Assembly: GCA_918026815.1 (NCBI GenBank)
Contig: CAKJVC010000073.1
Coordinates: forward strand, 1 to 64,000
Length of the DNA stretch: 64,000 nucleotides
Origin: Chalara sp. BL73
Taxonomy: Eukaryota > Ascomycota > Leotiomycetes > Helotiales
Reading direction: 5' to 3'
The notes beneath the pieces were generated by a model. The model saw only the letters and a list, made by a program, of their open reading frames with translations, was not told the origin of the DNA and ran no database searches. Made by a program: the position numbers and the translations under genes. Of this stretch, positions 34,717 through 45,495 are shown piece by piece (positions within the stretch are counted from its first letter, which is position 1; each line of letters opens with the position of its first letter).

Positions 34717-37149
34717 TCAGATGATTTCGACGATTTGCCCAAAAAGCGGTTCGAAAACCTCGTCAAAAGGAGATTCAAGCCATTGTTGTAGGCGTCCACG
34801 GAATGCAAAGTTATTTTCCTGGCTTATTCCCACTTCTTGATCATGCGGAAATAGACCCCAAAAGTCGTTGTTTCGCTTTGATGCCTTATATGCCCCAAAA
34901 TCTTTCTCGAAGTAATCCCACGGGTTGCTGTTAACCTTTCGCAACGTTGGCGAGAGCTTTCGGTAAAATATCTGCGCGAAAGAAGTTACCTCGAAATATC
35001 CTACCCGATGATAAATATCACTGTTGCCATCGTGAGTCAACAGAAGCCCTTCCAGTTTTGTTTGCCGTGTGTCTTGATCTTCAAATAAAACTAGCGGACA
35101 CATATAAAGTTGGCCATCCCCTTCCGAATCTAGCCTTATTACCCCGCGAGCAGTTTTGCTTTGACGACCTATGGCGGGTATGGCAATATTTCCATCGAAA
35201 AGCAGGTCGCAAGAATCTTGTGGACGCTGATTTAAATCGGAGTAATGCCACTGAAATGGGCGTAGCACGCCGAACAAAACAATAGAAATGTCTTTAGTTC
35301 GTGGGCCTGCTGCATCGTCTGTGGTCGCTTCTATGGATACTCGACTAACGCTTGCTACGTAGTGACCGGATCTTCTGTCATTGTAGGCATAGGTGATCCC
35401 TGCGTTCGGCGACAGCCAGGACCAGGACGGGGCAATGTCCTTGAGAGTTTGGAGATCGCCGGATGTTTCAGTAAACCAGAGCAATCCTGGTATCAAGTCT
35501 CCCTTCCAGAGACCGGCAATGTACTCTTCCGACAGGAGCGATTTGAAATACTCCGCTATACCAGAAAGTGCGACTTCTTTGTCGCTATGACGAGTTAGAA
35601 GTCTCCTAGAATATTCCATGCAGATGGAATCCCAGACTGCATATAGAGACTCCTGCCTGAACCTAGGTGTATAATGAAATTCCTTAGGAGAGATTATCCC
35701 ACTTATGCGCTGCTGGATTGCGAAACATGTGGGGTTACCAAGCAGACTTAACATGCCTGTGGGTCCCTCAGGTAAAGTCTCACAAGCCCAATTCTCAGTA
35801 CATTCCCAGAAGAGTTGCTCCCCAAAGTAAAGAGCACGACATGCCAACAGTTGTTCCTGTAGGACCCATCCACGCTTTGCTAGGGGTCCGCCTATTATTG
35901 TGGCAGCCAGTATATCTGGTTCGGGAATAAGAACAACATTACCGCGAGGGAGCTTCAACTTCTTAACGGATCTGGACGAGAGATCTGGATCCCTGTATCT
36001 GAAGAGCCCAGCATTGCTATTGGGCGCTCCGCTTGCTGCAATGTTTAGTAATGCCTTAGCATAGATGCGGTGCATTTGCTTTGACTCCCTTTCCCAATCA
36101 TGGTCTGAATCTTGCATAATGCAAAGAGAGTCTATCTGCTATTGTCAGCAATAAATTTCCACGAGATAATGTCGAAGCTTACCCAGATATTTCTAACTAA
36201 TGATATAATCGTTGTCAGCTTGTGTTCTAGAGGTCCGAAAAAGCCAAACACTGACTGTTCAACCAATTGCAAACCTCAATAGCATCCTGGAATGTCTGCG
36301 GCAAGCCCGAAACTAAGATCCCCTGCACAAAAGTCTTTAAATTTCCAATTAAGAGCCTCGTGGGCTGGCTGAGGTGACTGTCTCCCCAGCAGTGACTTAA
36401 AGTGACGTAAGTCTCGAGGGGCCCAACAAAAATTTTGTTAACCACTGTTAGTCGCACAGTCGTTTCGGTTCCCGAATGCAGGATTTTGAGTAAACGGGTC
36501 GGAACCCATCGACTATCTTGCAGTAATCGATAGCCTGCACCCCGTTCTCGGCACCGAGGATGATTCTTCAAGCAGCCTTCCATCCACTGAACAGCCAAGC
36601 TTTGGCAAAAGGGAGAGTTCGTTCTTGAGCCGAAAGCAGCTTCTTCCTGTTTTGCCAACAGTGCTGTAGGGATTTCTGAAATACTGTCAGTGCATCGAGT
36701 TCGGTGAATGAGAAATGCCAGCGAAACTGGGTTTCAGCTAAAATTTGGACATGATACACATACGCACCTTGCTCACCGAACGGATGCAAAACTTGAGATA
36801 TCCTATATTTGTATTTTTCGTGCATTCCTACCATAGGAAGCGTCTCCCAAACGTCGTCCGGTCGCCAATTCAGGTGGATAAAGCGATAACCATTCCAAGC
36901 TTTCGCGGGTGGCATATATATCTGCAAGGGAATTTCGCCAAACTGATTGAAATACGGGTCTTGTAGTCGAACACTCGCGGTAATGGCCTTGCAAAGCTCA
37001 CAGCCCCGGCGGGCATCTTCCCTTACAAGCCGAAGAGTTTTGAAACGGAGAAATCGAATGTCGACATTGAGGTTGTCTTTCCAGAGGTGTTCCAGGCAGG
37101 TTGCACATGTTTCACAGAAACTGGAGTATTCGGCGAGACGCACAGACAT
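34717..37149 (-). CDS. HET-domain protein, intact, 740 residues, four exons including a 14-nt microexon
   Basis: Exons 36768-37149, 36256-36663, 36183-36196 and 34717-36135 total 2223 nt (741 codons) with no stop. The start is ATG in MSVRLAEYSSFCETC. All HET landmarks are present: YVTLSHCWGDSH, the split block IRNIWIDSLCIMQDS, KRGWVLQEQLL, a GLWKGDLIPGLLW block and PSWSWLSP. The microexon supplies RNIW of the conserved IDSLCI region. Its flanking introns (59 and 47 nt) each have a GT donor, a CTGAC branch site and an AG acceptor. HET proteins act in non-self recognition and programmed cell death. The gene lies between direct repeats and transposons but has no lesions, so it is probably functional. 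Confidence 0.88.
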
Positions 37150-37442
37150 CTCGATTCTTTGTACAGTATGAACGAAGCACCGGTCTCAAACGTCGGAAAA
37201 TTTCACAAATGCTTTTGCCCAGCTCGAGATAAGAGGACTTTAGAGGGCGGTTGTGGCTTGGGCGGCTGAGCAGGAGCTAGTCTGACGTCAAGTACGGGAC
37301 GGATTATATTTACAGCGGTCCGTAAAAGAAACAATACGGATTATATTTCCACCGATTTGTAAGAGACCACGCGAACCATGTTCGGAAAAGCGCCAAGAGC
37401 GGATCGAAGATTTTCCGAAGCCCGGCCCCTCTCTTCTTATCG

Positions 37443-37628
37443 ACGTGGGTGCTCGCCTGCGGCTCACACGAAGCCTTCGAAATTGATTAGAGTAGTGGAA
37501 TTTCAATATAGAAACATGGGTGCTAGCCTGCGGCTCACACGAAGCCTTCGAAATTGATCAGAGTAGTGGAATTTTAGTTAAGAAACGTTAGAATAAGTAG
37601 TTGGTAAGTGTAAGGTGGATGAAATCCA
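37443..37628 (+). repeat. Right copy of the direct repeat, internally duplicated
   Basis: Contains two tandem copies of a unit of about 70 bp (CGTGGGTGCTCGCCTGCGGC at 37444 and ATGGGTGCTAGCCTGCGGCT at 37515). The end, GTAAGGTGGATGAAATCCA, matches the left copy. It lies about 290 bp upstream of the HET start codon. Confidence 0.75.
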
Positions 37629-37787
37629 CCAAGTTTCAGGTGTGGCGCACAGACAACAGTGTCGGCCTAACGAACACGTGACGAAAATCATCAGAAACCG
37701 CAAGTAGAATAATGTGAACCGTAAACTGCAAGACTATAAAAGAAATAGCCGGTATATAATTAAATGTTAAGGGAGGACGTAAATTTA

Positions 37788-38189
37788 CTACAATATGCGC
37801 CTCCGTTTGGTAACCGGGCTGCTATTCAGGCTCGAGGAGCCAGAAGCACCGGCCTGCAACCTCCATAGCTTCAATAGGCGAAAGGTCGGACCAGACACGG
37901 TCTTCCCAGACTTGTTGTTAAAGCCGTAGCTGCCAAGCCAAGCCTGAACGGTGACCTTGTTACCAGCGGCGAAGCGAGAGGCATTTATACCATCGCCGTC
38001 TTGGTCGTTGTCCGTAGTCGTTCCGTCAAAGGTAAAAAGGAATGCGTCTCCGAGAGTAAAAGAAGGGAAAGTGATGTCCGATGTGGGAAATAAGAGGCTA
38101 CGTGGCAGAGATGGAAACAATGAAAAAGCAAAATATGAAACAGTAAGTAGGGGTACGGCGTCGGGTGGCCGTAGCTTCAAGTGTGTCAA
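37788..38189 (-). pseudogene. Unrecognised coding remnant downstream of Pif1
   Basis: Minus-strand reading has an acidic segment (DGTTTDNDQDGDGINASRF), then VTVQAWLGSYGFNNKSGK and GPTFRLLKLWRLQ, and a basic end (TKRRRIL). It looks protein-like but I recognise no family. It lies on the same strand as the Pif1 piece, so the two may have been associated. Confidence 0.35.
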
Positions 38190-38408
38190 AAACCTCGCAG
38201 CAATTGCCTAAAAGATAAAAAAAAAAGCAATATATCATATCTCTGTTAAGGCAAGTTCAAATACGAGGCAGACGTAATACATAGAATGAAGCGGAGAGTA
38301 ATACTCAGGTTAAGAGAGTCGTCCCATAGGTTCATATCAAGAATCAGGTGAGCTCTCCCACAAACTAATCGTCCGTTGTTCTAGAGCCTCAAGTCGGGCC
38401 AGTTCAAC

Positions 38409-39560
38409 CTAGAGATCCGGGTGAGGAGCAAATGAAACGTCTTGAAGCGTGACCGGTTCTCGCAACCAGACTCCCGATAATGATTTGACCCTGCCAAGCT
38501 GGACATTGATTGAAGTCCATTTGCCATGTTGGTCGACGCTACGCTGCTTACCAAAAACAAGATCAAGAATTAGACTACCAAATGTACTATCTTGGCTCTT
38601 ATAATCGGTGAAGGCGAATCCAAGCGTCAACGGGACCTGATGTCGGTAAAACGACAAGCCGGGTATGCTCGGGATCTGCCTTCTTATCTGTACCGGGAAG
38701 ACAGGAACCAGACCGTTGGAAATATCAGAGAATGATAAGCCATGGTCATGTGCCGGTCGAACGAGGACACATAGCGGAGGAGCTGTACACAGAATGAACT
38801 GATCATCAAGTTCCATCCACGAGCCTATCGCCGTCGTTATGTTTTTGTTAGCAAATCCAACCCGCAAGAACGATAACTGTTTATGTACCTCGCACGTCTG
38901 TATCCAATATTACTTCTTCGACAGTCCTTCTCATCCCATTGACTAGACCGGCATACGTATTCGTATTCTGCTGGAGCATAATAGGCATACCATTTGTAAA
39001 GGCAAAGAAGCCTGGGCCTTTCAGGTATCCCTGCTCGCCGACCTGGTATATCATCCTGAGCAGCGTAGAAGGATCCAAATTCGTTCCTGTAGGTGCATCG
39101 TGTCTGGCAGGAAAGAGATAGATTTTCTCACCTCGTTTTTTGGCGAACGTTTGGAGATGTACTAGGTTAGCTTCTTCACGTACACGATTGAGTCGTATGA
39201 TGGCCCATTCTGGTGGCGTCTCCCCATTCGCAACCCTGCTTTCAATCGTACACGAATTTAAAGTAGCGACATCGCCCTCCGTCAAAGTGGCGGAACGTGC
39301 TCTCTGGAGTAAGTCCTGAAATGCTACATCTTCGGCCTGACGCATCTGCTCCGTCAGGAATACCACCTGATTAAATTGACCCCAGATAGATTTCCCCGAC
39401 AGCAGGACAGCAATATCGTTGCTCGTCCGGCTCCATATAGCATGACCACGGACCGGCCTAAACTGGTTGAAATCTCCTAGGAATATGACGATAGGTAGGC
39501 CACCTAAAACCGTATCAGACGCTCGATCCAGGCCCCCATGGGGGTACCGCCCCCGGCTCG
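38409..39560 (-). pseudogene. Pif1-like helicase C-terminal part (Helitron-type)
   Basis: Reading on the minus strand: LGGLPIVIFLGDFNQFRPVR (Walker B and following motif), VVFLTEQMRQAEDVAFQDLL, NGMPIMLQQNTNTYAGLVNG, then FAFTDYKSQDSTFGSLILDL and GKWTSINVQLGRVKSLSGVW. These are motifs II to VI of Pif1-type helicases. The P-loop is missing. The frame is broken near 38875 between two blocks. The motif set is like that of Helitron helicases, but the window's Helitron Rep piece is 12 kb away on the other strand. Confidence 0.75.
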
Positions 39561-39599
39561 AGGTTGATTCGGTGCTCCATCGGGTGATGGTCATTCTAA

Positions 39600-39985
39600 T
39601 GACAGAGCATCCGACATATTTGGTCTCAAGACAGGAACTTTCCCCGTTCGCTTATGTACCTTGCACTCAGTACAGGGAGGTAAGGATGATTCTGAGGCGA
39701 ATAATACTGGGCCAAAATGAGACAAGTGTCGAGGATCTCCCTGGCACCTAACAGTCCTTAAGTCTCCGTGTAGCTGAATTGTCCTTGGCCATGGCCCCTT
39801 CGGCGGCAAAGGGATCTGAGTCTTTAATGGTGCCAACTGTGTATCAAGCCCATCAATATTTTGAGTAAATAGCCGATGCAGGCGACCTTCTTCGGCAATG
39901 GCTTCGAGCACATGGTGAAATTGAGTTGGGCTTGTAGCCTGCACGCGGTGATACATAACGTATTCCACAAGCGAGCAGTCCACCC
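39600..39985 (-). pseudogene. Sir2 (sirtuin) fragment
   Basis: The frame reads RLHRLFTQNIDGLDTQLAPL, GPWPRTIQLHGDL and a Cys pair PCTEC. TQNID and the catalytic His of QLHG are sirtuin motifs. Both the Rossmann start (GAGxS) and the C-terminal NAD-binding end are missing. Sequence joins Pif1-type coding at about 39560-39600 on the same strand. Sirtuins are NAD-dependent deacylases; this piece cannot fold as one. Confidence 0.7.
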
Positions 39986-40100
39986 AAGCGAGCGGTCCAC
40001 CTTAGCTATACCCAGCCACTTCAACTACAGATATTTCTACAACGCCTTAAGAATTTAAATCTAAGCAAAATAATTAAGTAGTAAGTTAGGATACATACAG

Positions 40101-41446
40101 ATGGACAATGCGACAAATAATGATACTATGATGCGAGAATTTGAGGATCGTAAGTAATACCCGATTACCTTGATATTTGCCCTAATTTCATCTAGGCGCA
40201 TATGACTCCTGGAATATTGATTATAACGCAAAGCACCATCGAATCCGATGTATCGGCCATATTATCAACCTATCGGCACAGTCTTTCCTATTTGTTAACC
40301 AAGCCGAAGCTCTTGAGACAACTCAGGATGAAATGGACCAGTGGAGGAGGCTCGGACCCCTTGGCAAGCTTCATAACTTTGTTACTCACATTGGACGTAC
40401 CGCACAACGAAAACAACAATGGAGAGCCATTTTAAGAGGCAGAAATATCGCTCGAGATAATGGCACCCGGTGGAACTCTTGGGACAAGATGCTTAACGAG
40501 GCTATTCCCCTACAAAAGGCTGTAGACCGGTACTTTGCGCAATATCCCGAGAAGGAGCTAAATCTGGATCGACTATTGCTTGAGGACTGGGCCCTTTTAA
40601 GCAAGGTAAAGTGTTCTATTTCCCTATTTTTTCCCCTAATCTTGATACTAATCATTAATCCTTAACTTATAGGTTAAAGGTTTTCTTACCAACCTCGCAC
40701 ATACGACCAAGGCTCTAGAATCAAACCATAATACCCTTGACGAGGTACTCCCTGCTTTAGATTTCATCCTTCAACAATATGAGGAGGGCAAAGCTCAATA
40801 TAAGAATGACCCAGTCATGAGTACTTGTATTAACTCTGGCTGGGCAAAGCTAGATAAATACTACGCTCTTTCTAGTGAGACACCGGCATACGTAGGCGCA
40901 CTTGTCCTTCATCCGGCCTATAAGTGGCAATATATTGAGGAGCACTGGATGTGTGAGTGGTGGGGCCCAGCTAAGACCGCGCTGGAGGACCTATGGAGAG
41001 AGAAGTATATGCCTACAGGCCATGAGAGACTCCCAGGCGAAGCTACTGCTGCTGCTACTGGCCGAGTTCTTGCTCCCACATACGCAACGCCAAATAAGTT
41101 TACTCAGTGGAAGAACTCCTTAAAAGCAAAGGTGCCGACGACTCCATCCCAGGACGAATATACTCGATATTGCAGTTCACTGCCACGACACGACTTTGAG
41201 GATGTGAGGGACTGGTGGCTGGCACCTGAGCAGCAGGCCATATACCCTAATTTGAGCAAGATGGCTCTAAACTTGCTTTTTATTCCTGCAATGAGTGCAG
41301 AGCCAGAACGTCTTTTCTCGTCTTGCAAAATTACAGTTACAGATCGCCGTAATAAGCTTTCAGTAAAGGTGATTGAAGCCTTAGAGCGTTTAAGGTCCTG
41401 GCATAAGGTAAAAGCCTTTGAATCAGAGGAAGAAATAGGTGAATAG
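40101..41446 (+). mobile_element. hAT transposase, C-terminal two-thirds, frame intact
   Basis: Exons 40101-40149, 40196-40605 and 40673-41446 join in frame (411 codons). The start is really an exon border: an acceptor-like CATACAG precedes MDNATNNDT, the block after the second catalytic Asp. Next come CIGHIINLSAQSFLF, NGTRWNSWDKML and the dimerisation domain (DWWLAPEQQAIYPNLSKMAL, MSAEPERLFSSCK). The N-terminal exons are missing at the Sir2 border. Clean frames suggest a fairly young copy. Confidence 0.85.
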
Positions 41447-41667
41447 GAGTTGGAAGGTAGAGGAAGAGCAAAAGGATATATGAGTCACGTGTAATTATAC
41501 TCTAGTATCCCGTATTACGCCGTATTACGCCGTGCGTATGACAAAGGAGGTATATTACTGCAGTACTATTCAGTGCGTATTTGTGGGAGGAATCTGTACT
41601 GCAGTGGTAATAAGGCATCAAATTACTGCAGTAATTACGGCGTACACACTACTGGCTACACTGTCAA

Positions 41668-42092
41668 AAAGCGGAGATCCTGGGCAGAGCGCCGCAATAC
41701 TACCATTGAAGAGAATGAAGTGTACTGCTTAACCGGGATCTTCGATGTGTCTATGGTGCCAAATTACGGGGAGAGGGACCAGGCATTCAAGCGGGGAGGA
41801 AGAGATACACAGGCTGTACAAGGGTAAGTTGTTTACATAGATGTGCTAACTGAAGCAGCGAAACTAACCCACACAGGGGTCGATTTCGAACAATTTGCCG
41901 TCGGGCTCAACCTCGTGTCATTTCCTGAAGCTACACAGTTTGTTGCTAGAGAGAAGGAGCTGTCGAAGATGCACGAGCTGCTTCAAGGTCACAGTAGTCG
42001 ATCCTGTGCCATCCCACATGGTCTTGGGGGTATGGGAAAAACTCAGCTGGCGATCGCATATGCCAGACGACACAAGGAGAAGTATACGCGAT
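41668..42092 (+). pseudogene. HET to NB-ARC junction fragment of an NLR
   Basis: The C-terminal HET end reads RRSWAERRNTTIEENEVYCL then TGIFDVSMVPNYGE. A 53-nt intron (GTAAGT at 41824 to CACAG at 41876) leads to FVAREKELSKMHELL and the P-loop GLGGMGKTQLAIAYA. A one-base shift near 42086 precedes the point where NB-ARC should continue; a palindromic segment takes over instead. Both the HET start and the rest of NB-ARC are missing. Confidence 0.7.
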
Positions 42093-42235
42093 CTTCTGGA
42101 CCAGAAGATCGGAATGGTCCGGTATGGTATGGTATGGAGGTCAAACCATACCATACCAGCTGCTTATATGGTAACCGGTATGGTCTTACCGGTAAGACCA
42201 GCAATACCGCCAAGACCGCCAAGAATGACGCTGAG
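42089..42235. repeat. Cluster of palindromes interrupting the NB-ARC fragment
   Basis: CGATCTTCTGG-A-CCAGAAGATCG is a perfect inverted repeat, followed by GGTATGGTATGG and CCATACCATACC around a short loop. GGTCTTACCGGTAAGACC is a perfect 18-bp palindrome at about 42183. The cluster continues with GGTATGG and ACCGCCAAG repeats. Confidence 0.8.
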
Positions 42236-42303
42236 GTAGAAAGGGGATGCGATTTTGGCTTGCGTGAGCGGCCCAAGCAGCGGTAACTCGATATGACTCC
42301 CTC

Positions 42304-43455
42304 TTGGACACGGCATCGCCGTTGAGTGAATATCACCACCAGCGGACTCTGCCACCAGCGACCTCCCTTTTGTCCGTACTGTGCCTCTCTCTAAAACTCG
42401 CGGTAACTTTCCGTATACAGCATCACAGCTTACCTCTACCTCCTATGGATCCGTTATTACAGCTGATCTATTCCCACTTGTTAACTTTCTGCGTGATGGG
42501 GCTGGCCTCGAAGCCTCACCGCCAAAAATGGCGAAATCACGCGCTAGAAACTGCCTGCAGAGCTGTGATCGATCACGAAGCAATCTCACGTCAAATACCC
42601 GCTGAAGAGAAGAGCTTGACTCCTCCTCCCTCGGTATTTCATGCGCGAATCCATCCTTTCAAGCGGTCTCCGATCATGTTGAGACCTAGAAAGCCACGGA
42701 AGTCAAGGAATAGCCGCGGCTCCGCAGATATAATTGTGCACGAAGACCCACAGAGTCCGTCTGGCTCATCAGATGAGATTTCAGACGTCGGAAATGTAAA
42801 TGCACATCGTGCTCCTGGGGCTGGCAACCACCACGCTTTGGGGCGGAAGTCCTTGCGAAACTTATATTGCATCAACTCTGATAATGGATGTGAGTCACTC
42901 GGAAAGCAAGGCACCCGTGGTGCTCTGTTTAGATTAACCATGCAGATGTCACTAGGCATCGCTCATTGCCCCTAATCCCTTCCTATGCATTTTCCTTGTC
43001 CGACGGCGTCATATTTCCCCGTGATGCCTATTTAGAGGAGCGACAGGCCTGTTAATAGGGTCGTGGCCCCAATCCGTTCGTCCTCCGCACCATCGCCAGA
43101 CTTTCCTCTCCATGTATCTATCCCTTAAGGTCCTTGGTGTAAAGTGAATAATCTCTCGACTGCGAAACGTTTTGTCCAACATACCTTTTCCATTCAGCCT
43201 GCTTTCCAATCTCCTCAATAGCCTCGAAAGCAACACCACGAAGCCAACGGGCATCGACAGGATCCAGGAACGCCACACGCATACCATTGTTGCCTGGTTT
43301 AACAAACACAATGCCATCATTCCACGAGGAGGAGCAGAAGCTGTTGCGTTCTTGTCTCGTCTCTTTCCGAAACGTAGACCAGACCGTGTCTTCGGATTTT
43401 TTTTATTTTTTTTTACTACACTGTTTTCGCAAGAGTCACCTCTTGGATGATCCAA
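42304..43455. other. No recognised gene; several overlapping open frames
   Basis: A 223-codon plus-strand frame (42304-42975) is basic and Ser/Pro-rich (RPRKPRKSRNSRG) with no domain. A minus-strand stretch near 43118-43309 (GMRVAFLDPVDARWLRGVAF) looks somewhat protein-like but is broken. I do not assign either. Confidence 0.3.
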
Positions 43456-43924
43456 ACCTGACTAAAGTACCTTCGCCGGAAAAGCTTTACCATGGCGTAC
43501 CAGCACTTAACACTGCTGCAAGGCCCTGGCCACACAACTCTGTCAGTACTGTAAGTTTTTAACTTGCCAAACCTTCTAGTATCTGTGCTCCAAGAATATA
43601 ATTAGTGCTAATCATCGCAGTGCAGGGTTTAACAGAAGCTTCGAGCGGCGGCTCTGTATTTGCGCGACCGGAGACCACACGCAACGAAATACGACACTGA
43701 AGTCAAACAATGACGAAGTTCACTCATAGCAAGTTGCAGCAGAAGCCACCATGGCAAAGATAGTAAAAGTTGAGTACCAAGTCAAATTGAAAGGAACAAA
43801 GTCGTTGGTGTGGGACTCTCATCTTGGGTACTTAAGAGTTGATGCGGTAGTCAAGTGCTATATTAGACCTGCGGAAAGAGAAAGAGAGAGAGAGAGATTT
43901 CCGTCTATCAGCGCTTAGGCTCCC

Positions 43925-44130
43925 ACAAGTCAATCTTGAAATACCATGGCTCTTTGGAAGGAAGCGTCCTTTTGCAATTCGCCCCACACGGAACGATTCG
44001 ACAGCATCTAGAATCCTCTCGACAGAACCCTCCACTTGCTACAAGCCTCATGTGTACGGAGCAAGTGACCGAAACAGTTTCCTACCTTCATTCAAACGGC
44101 ATATTTCATTGCGACATATCTGCTGGCTGG
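43925..44130 (+). pseudogene. Protein-kinase domain fragment
   Basis: A frame reads KYHGSLEGSVLLQFAPHGTI, then TEQVTETVSYLHSNGIFHCD and ISAG. The final HCDIS is a variant of the catalytic-loop HRD block. Nothing kinase-like follows, and the N-lobe is missing. A GA repeat lies just upstream (43876-43900). Confidence 0.55.
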
Positions 44131-44391
44131 AACCAATACCACGGTCCATTCAGCCAGACACCAGCTCAAATCACATCCGTTTATATCAACAACGGGCCAA
44201 ATAGACCTGGAAGACTGGAACATATGCCTATTATCGTTGCTAGCTTTACATATTTCAAGAAACAATATTAACGCTAAGGAATATGCCTATTCATGGGAAG
44301 GCGTATAACAAGTGGCTGGACCCTGTGAGACGGTTCCGTGAAACCTCTCAGCGTGAATTAGTAATTGCACTCGATTCTCTAGCCTGACGCC

Positions 44392-45310
44392 GCAAATCCA
44401 ACAATCAATGTGCACCCCTGGATATCAATGTGCACCCTTTCTTGCAACTTGCTCACATGCTTCCTCAGAAAGTGTCTACTCAAAGAACCAGGGGTTGCAT
44501 ACGAGGCAACCTTTTCGCGCAATGTCAAAGACGGATTCCCAAGACAGACGAAGCATTTTGTCAGCCTCTTTTCTCTTTTAATCGATCGTATCGTTTGGCC
44601 CAGGGCATACGTATGGCTTCCTTACCTGCGCGAAGCCTGTAATCTAGCCACCTATCTTCATCCGATAGCGGACTGAATCAGAGGACAGCTGCAATTGCGG
44701 TGCCAGACAAACGCCATAGGCTGTCTGTATGGCTTGGCAAAATATAAAATCGTCGCTCAATAGATCCTTGAGCGGGAGCTGTTGCTCATTCATCCCGTTA
44801 AGAACATTCAAACTATACAGCTTTTCCGGAGAAACAATGCTAGGAGATTTGAAGGCCTGAACTTTGAAGAACATGCCGAACAGGAATGTGTGGGGGCTGA
44901 GCACCAGCGTCGGGTCGTAGATGATCTCCGGGATCTTAAACTCATTACTAGAGAATACTTAGCTCACATGCGAAGATGAAGGGCAGGGGGACGTACGCAT
45001 CTTTGATGCCTAGAAATCCCTTAGTGAACTCGGCAGTCAGCTCGATAAAGAGTCCGTTGTGATCCCGGATTAAAGTCAATTTGAGGTGCGGGTACCGAAG
45101 TTGGACCAGAGCCTCTTGGCGGTTAGCGGTAATGCCCGCAAGCTGGCAAAAGAGGATCAACTGGATCCAAAGCCAGCCAAGCTGGAAAGTCATCTCTCTT
45201 GTGGTCAGAAGCACGCGGGCATATTCGGCCAGATCCTCGACATACATGGTAGCAATCTCCCGCTTTGTATCGCCGAGCTTCTTTTCTGTAGCAACAACCT
45301 TAATAACCTA
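44392..45310 (-). pseudogene. DUF3435 protein fragment (Starship-captain-type tyrosine recombinase family)
   Basis: Minus-strand frames read VEDLAEYARVLLTTREMTF, QLILFCQLAGITANRQEALV and FTKGFLGIKDA. An intron of about 56 nt (GTACGT to CTCTAG) leads to FKIPEIIYDPTLVLSPHTFL, VSPEKLYSLNVLNGMNEQQL and SVRYRMKIGG before a TAG. The sequence resumes with ITGFAQVRKPY and then a C-terminal Cys/His block (CFVCLGNPSL, SLSRHFLRKHV). This is the order seen in DUF3435 proteins. Between IGG and the Cys/His block the segment with the usual RPYxLRYG and tyrosine-bearing end is shortened or lost. The N-terminus is replaced at about 45310. Confidence 0.7.
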
Positions 45311-45369
45311 AGATCCGTTAGCAAGAGGCTACACGGCAAGAAGGTGCGCTAGAGGCTACGGGGCATTTC

Positions 45370-45495
45370 TCGCAATGCTGAAGGTCAGTCCTCGCCTTTG
45401 CTATGAATTTGCCGGTTGCTCCTTTCCCAAATGGGCTAATCGCTTTGTTGAATGCATTGATCATCCCGTCGTACATGACACTCGCCAAGAGAAGT
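45370..45495 (-). pseudogene. FunK1 C-terminal scrap fused to HET
   Basis: The frame reads VMYDGMINAFNKAISPFGKG, closely matching DIMYDGMIGAFSRAIDRLGK at the end of the FunK1 pseudogene (50028-50110). It follows the HET frame without a stop. Confidence 0.65.

Noticed and set aside
23713..39560. Treating the Helitron Rep half and the Pif1 fragment as one split Helitron
   Set aside because: They are on opposite strands 12 kb apart with a MULE, a gypsy element and an intact HET gene between; no shared ends were found.
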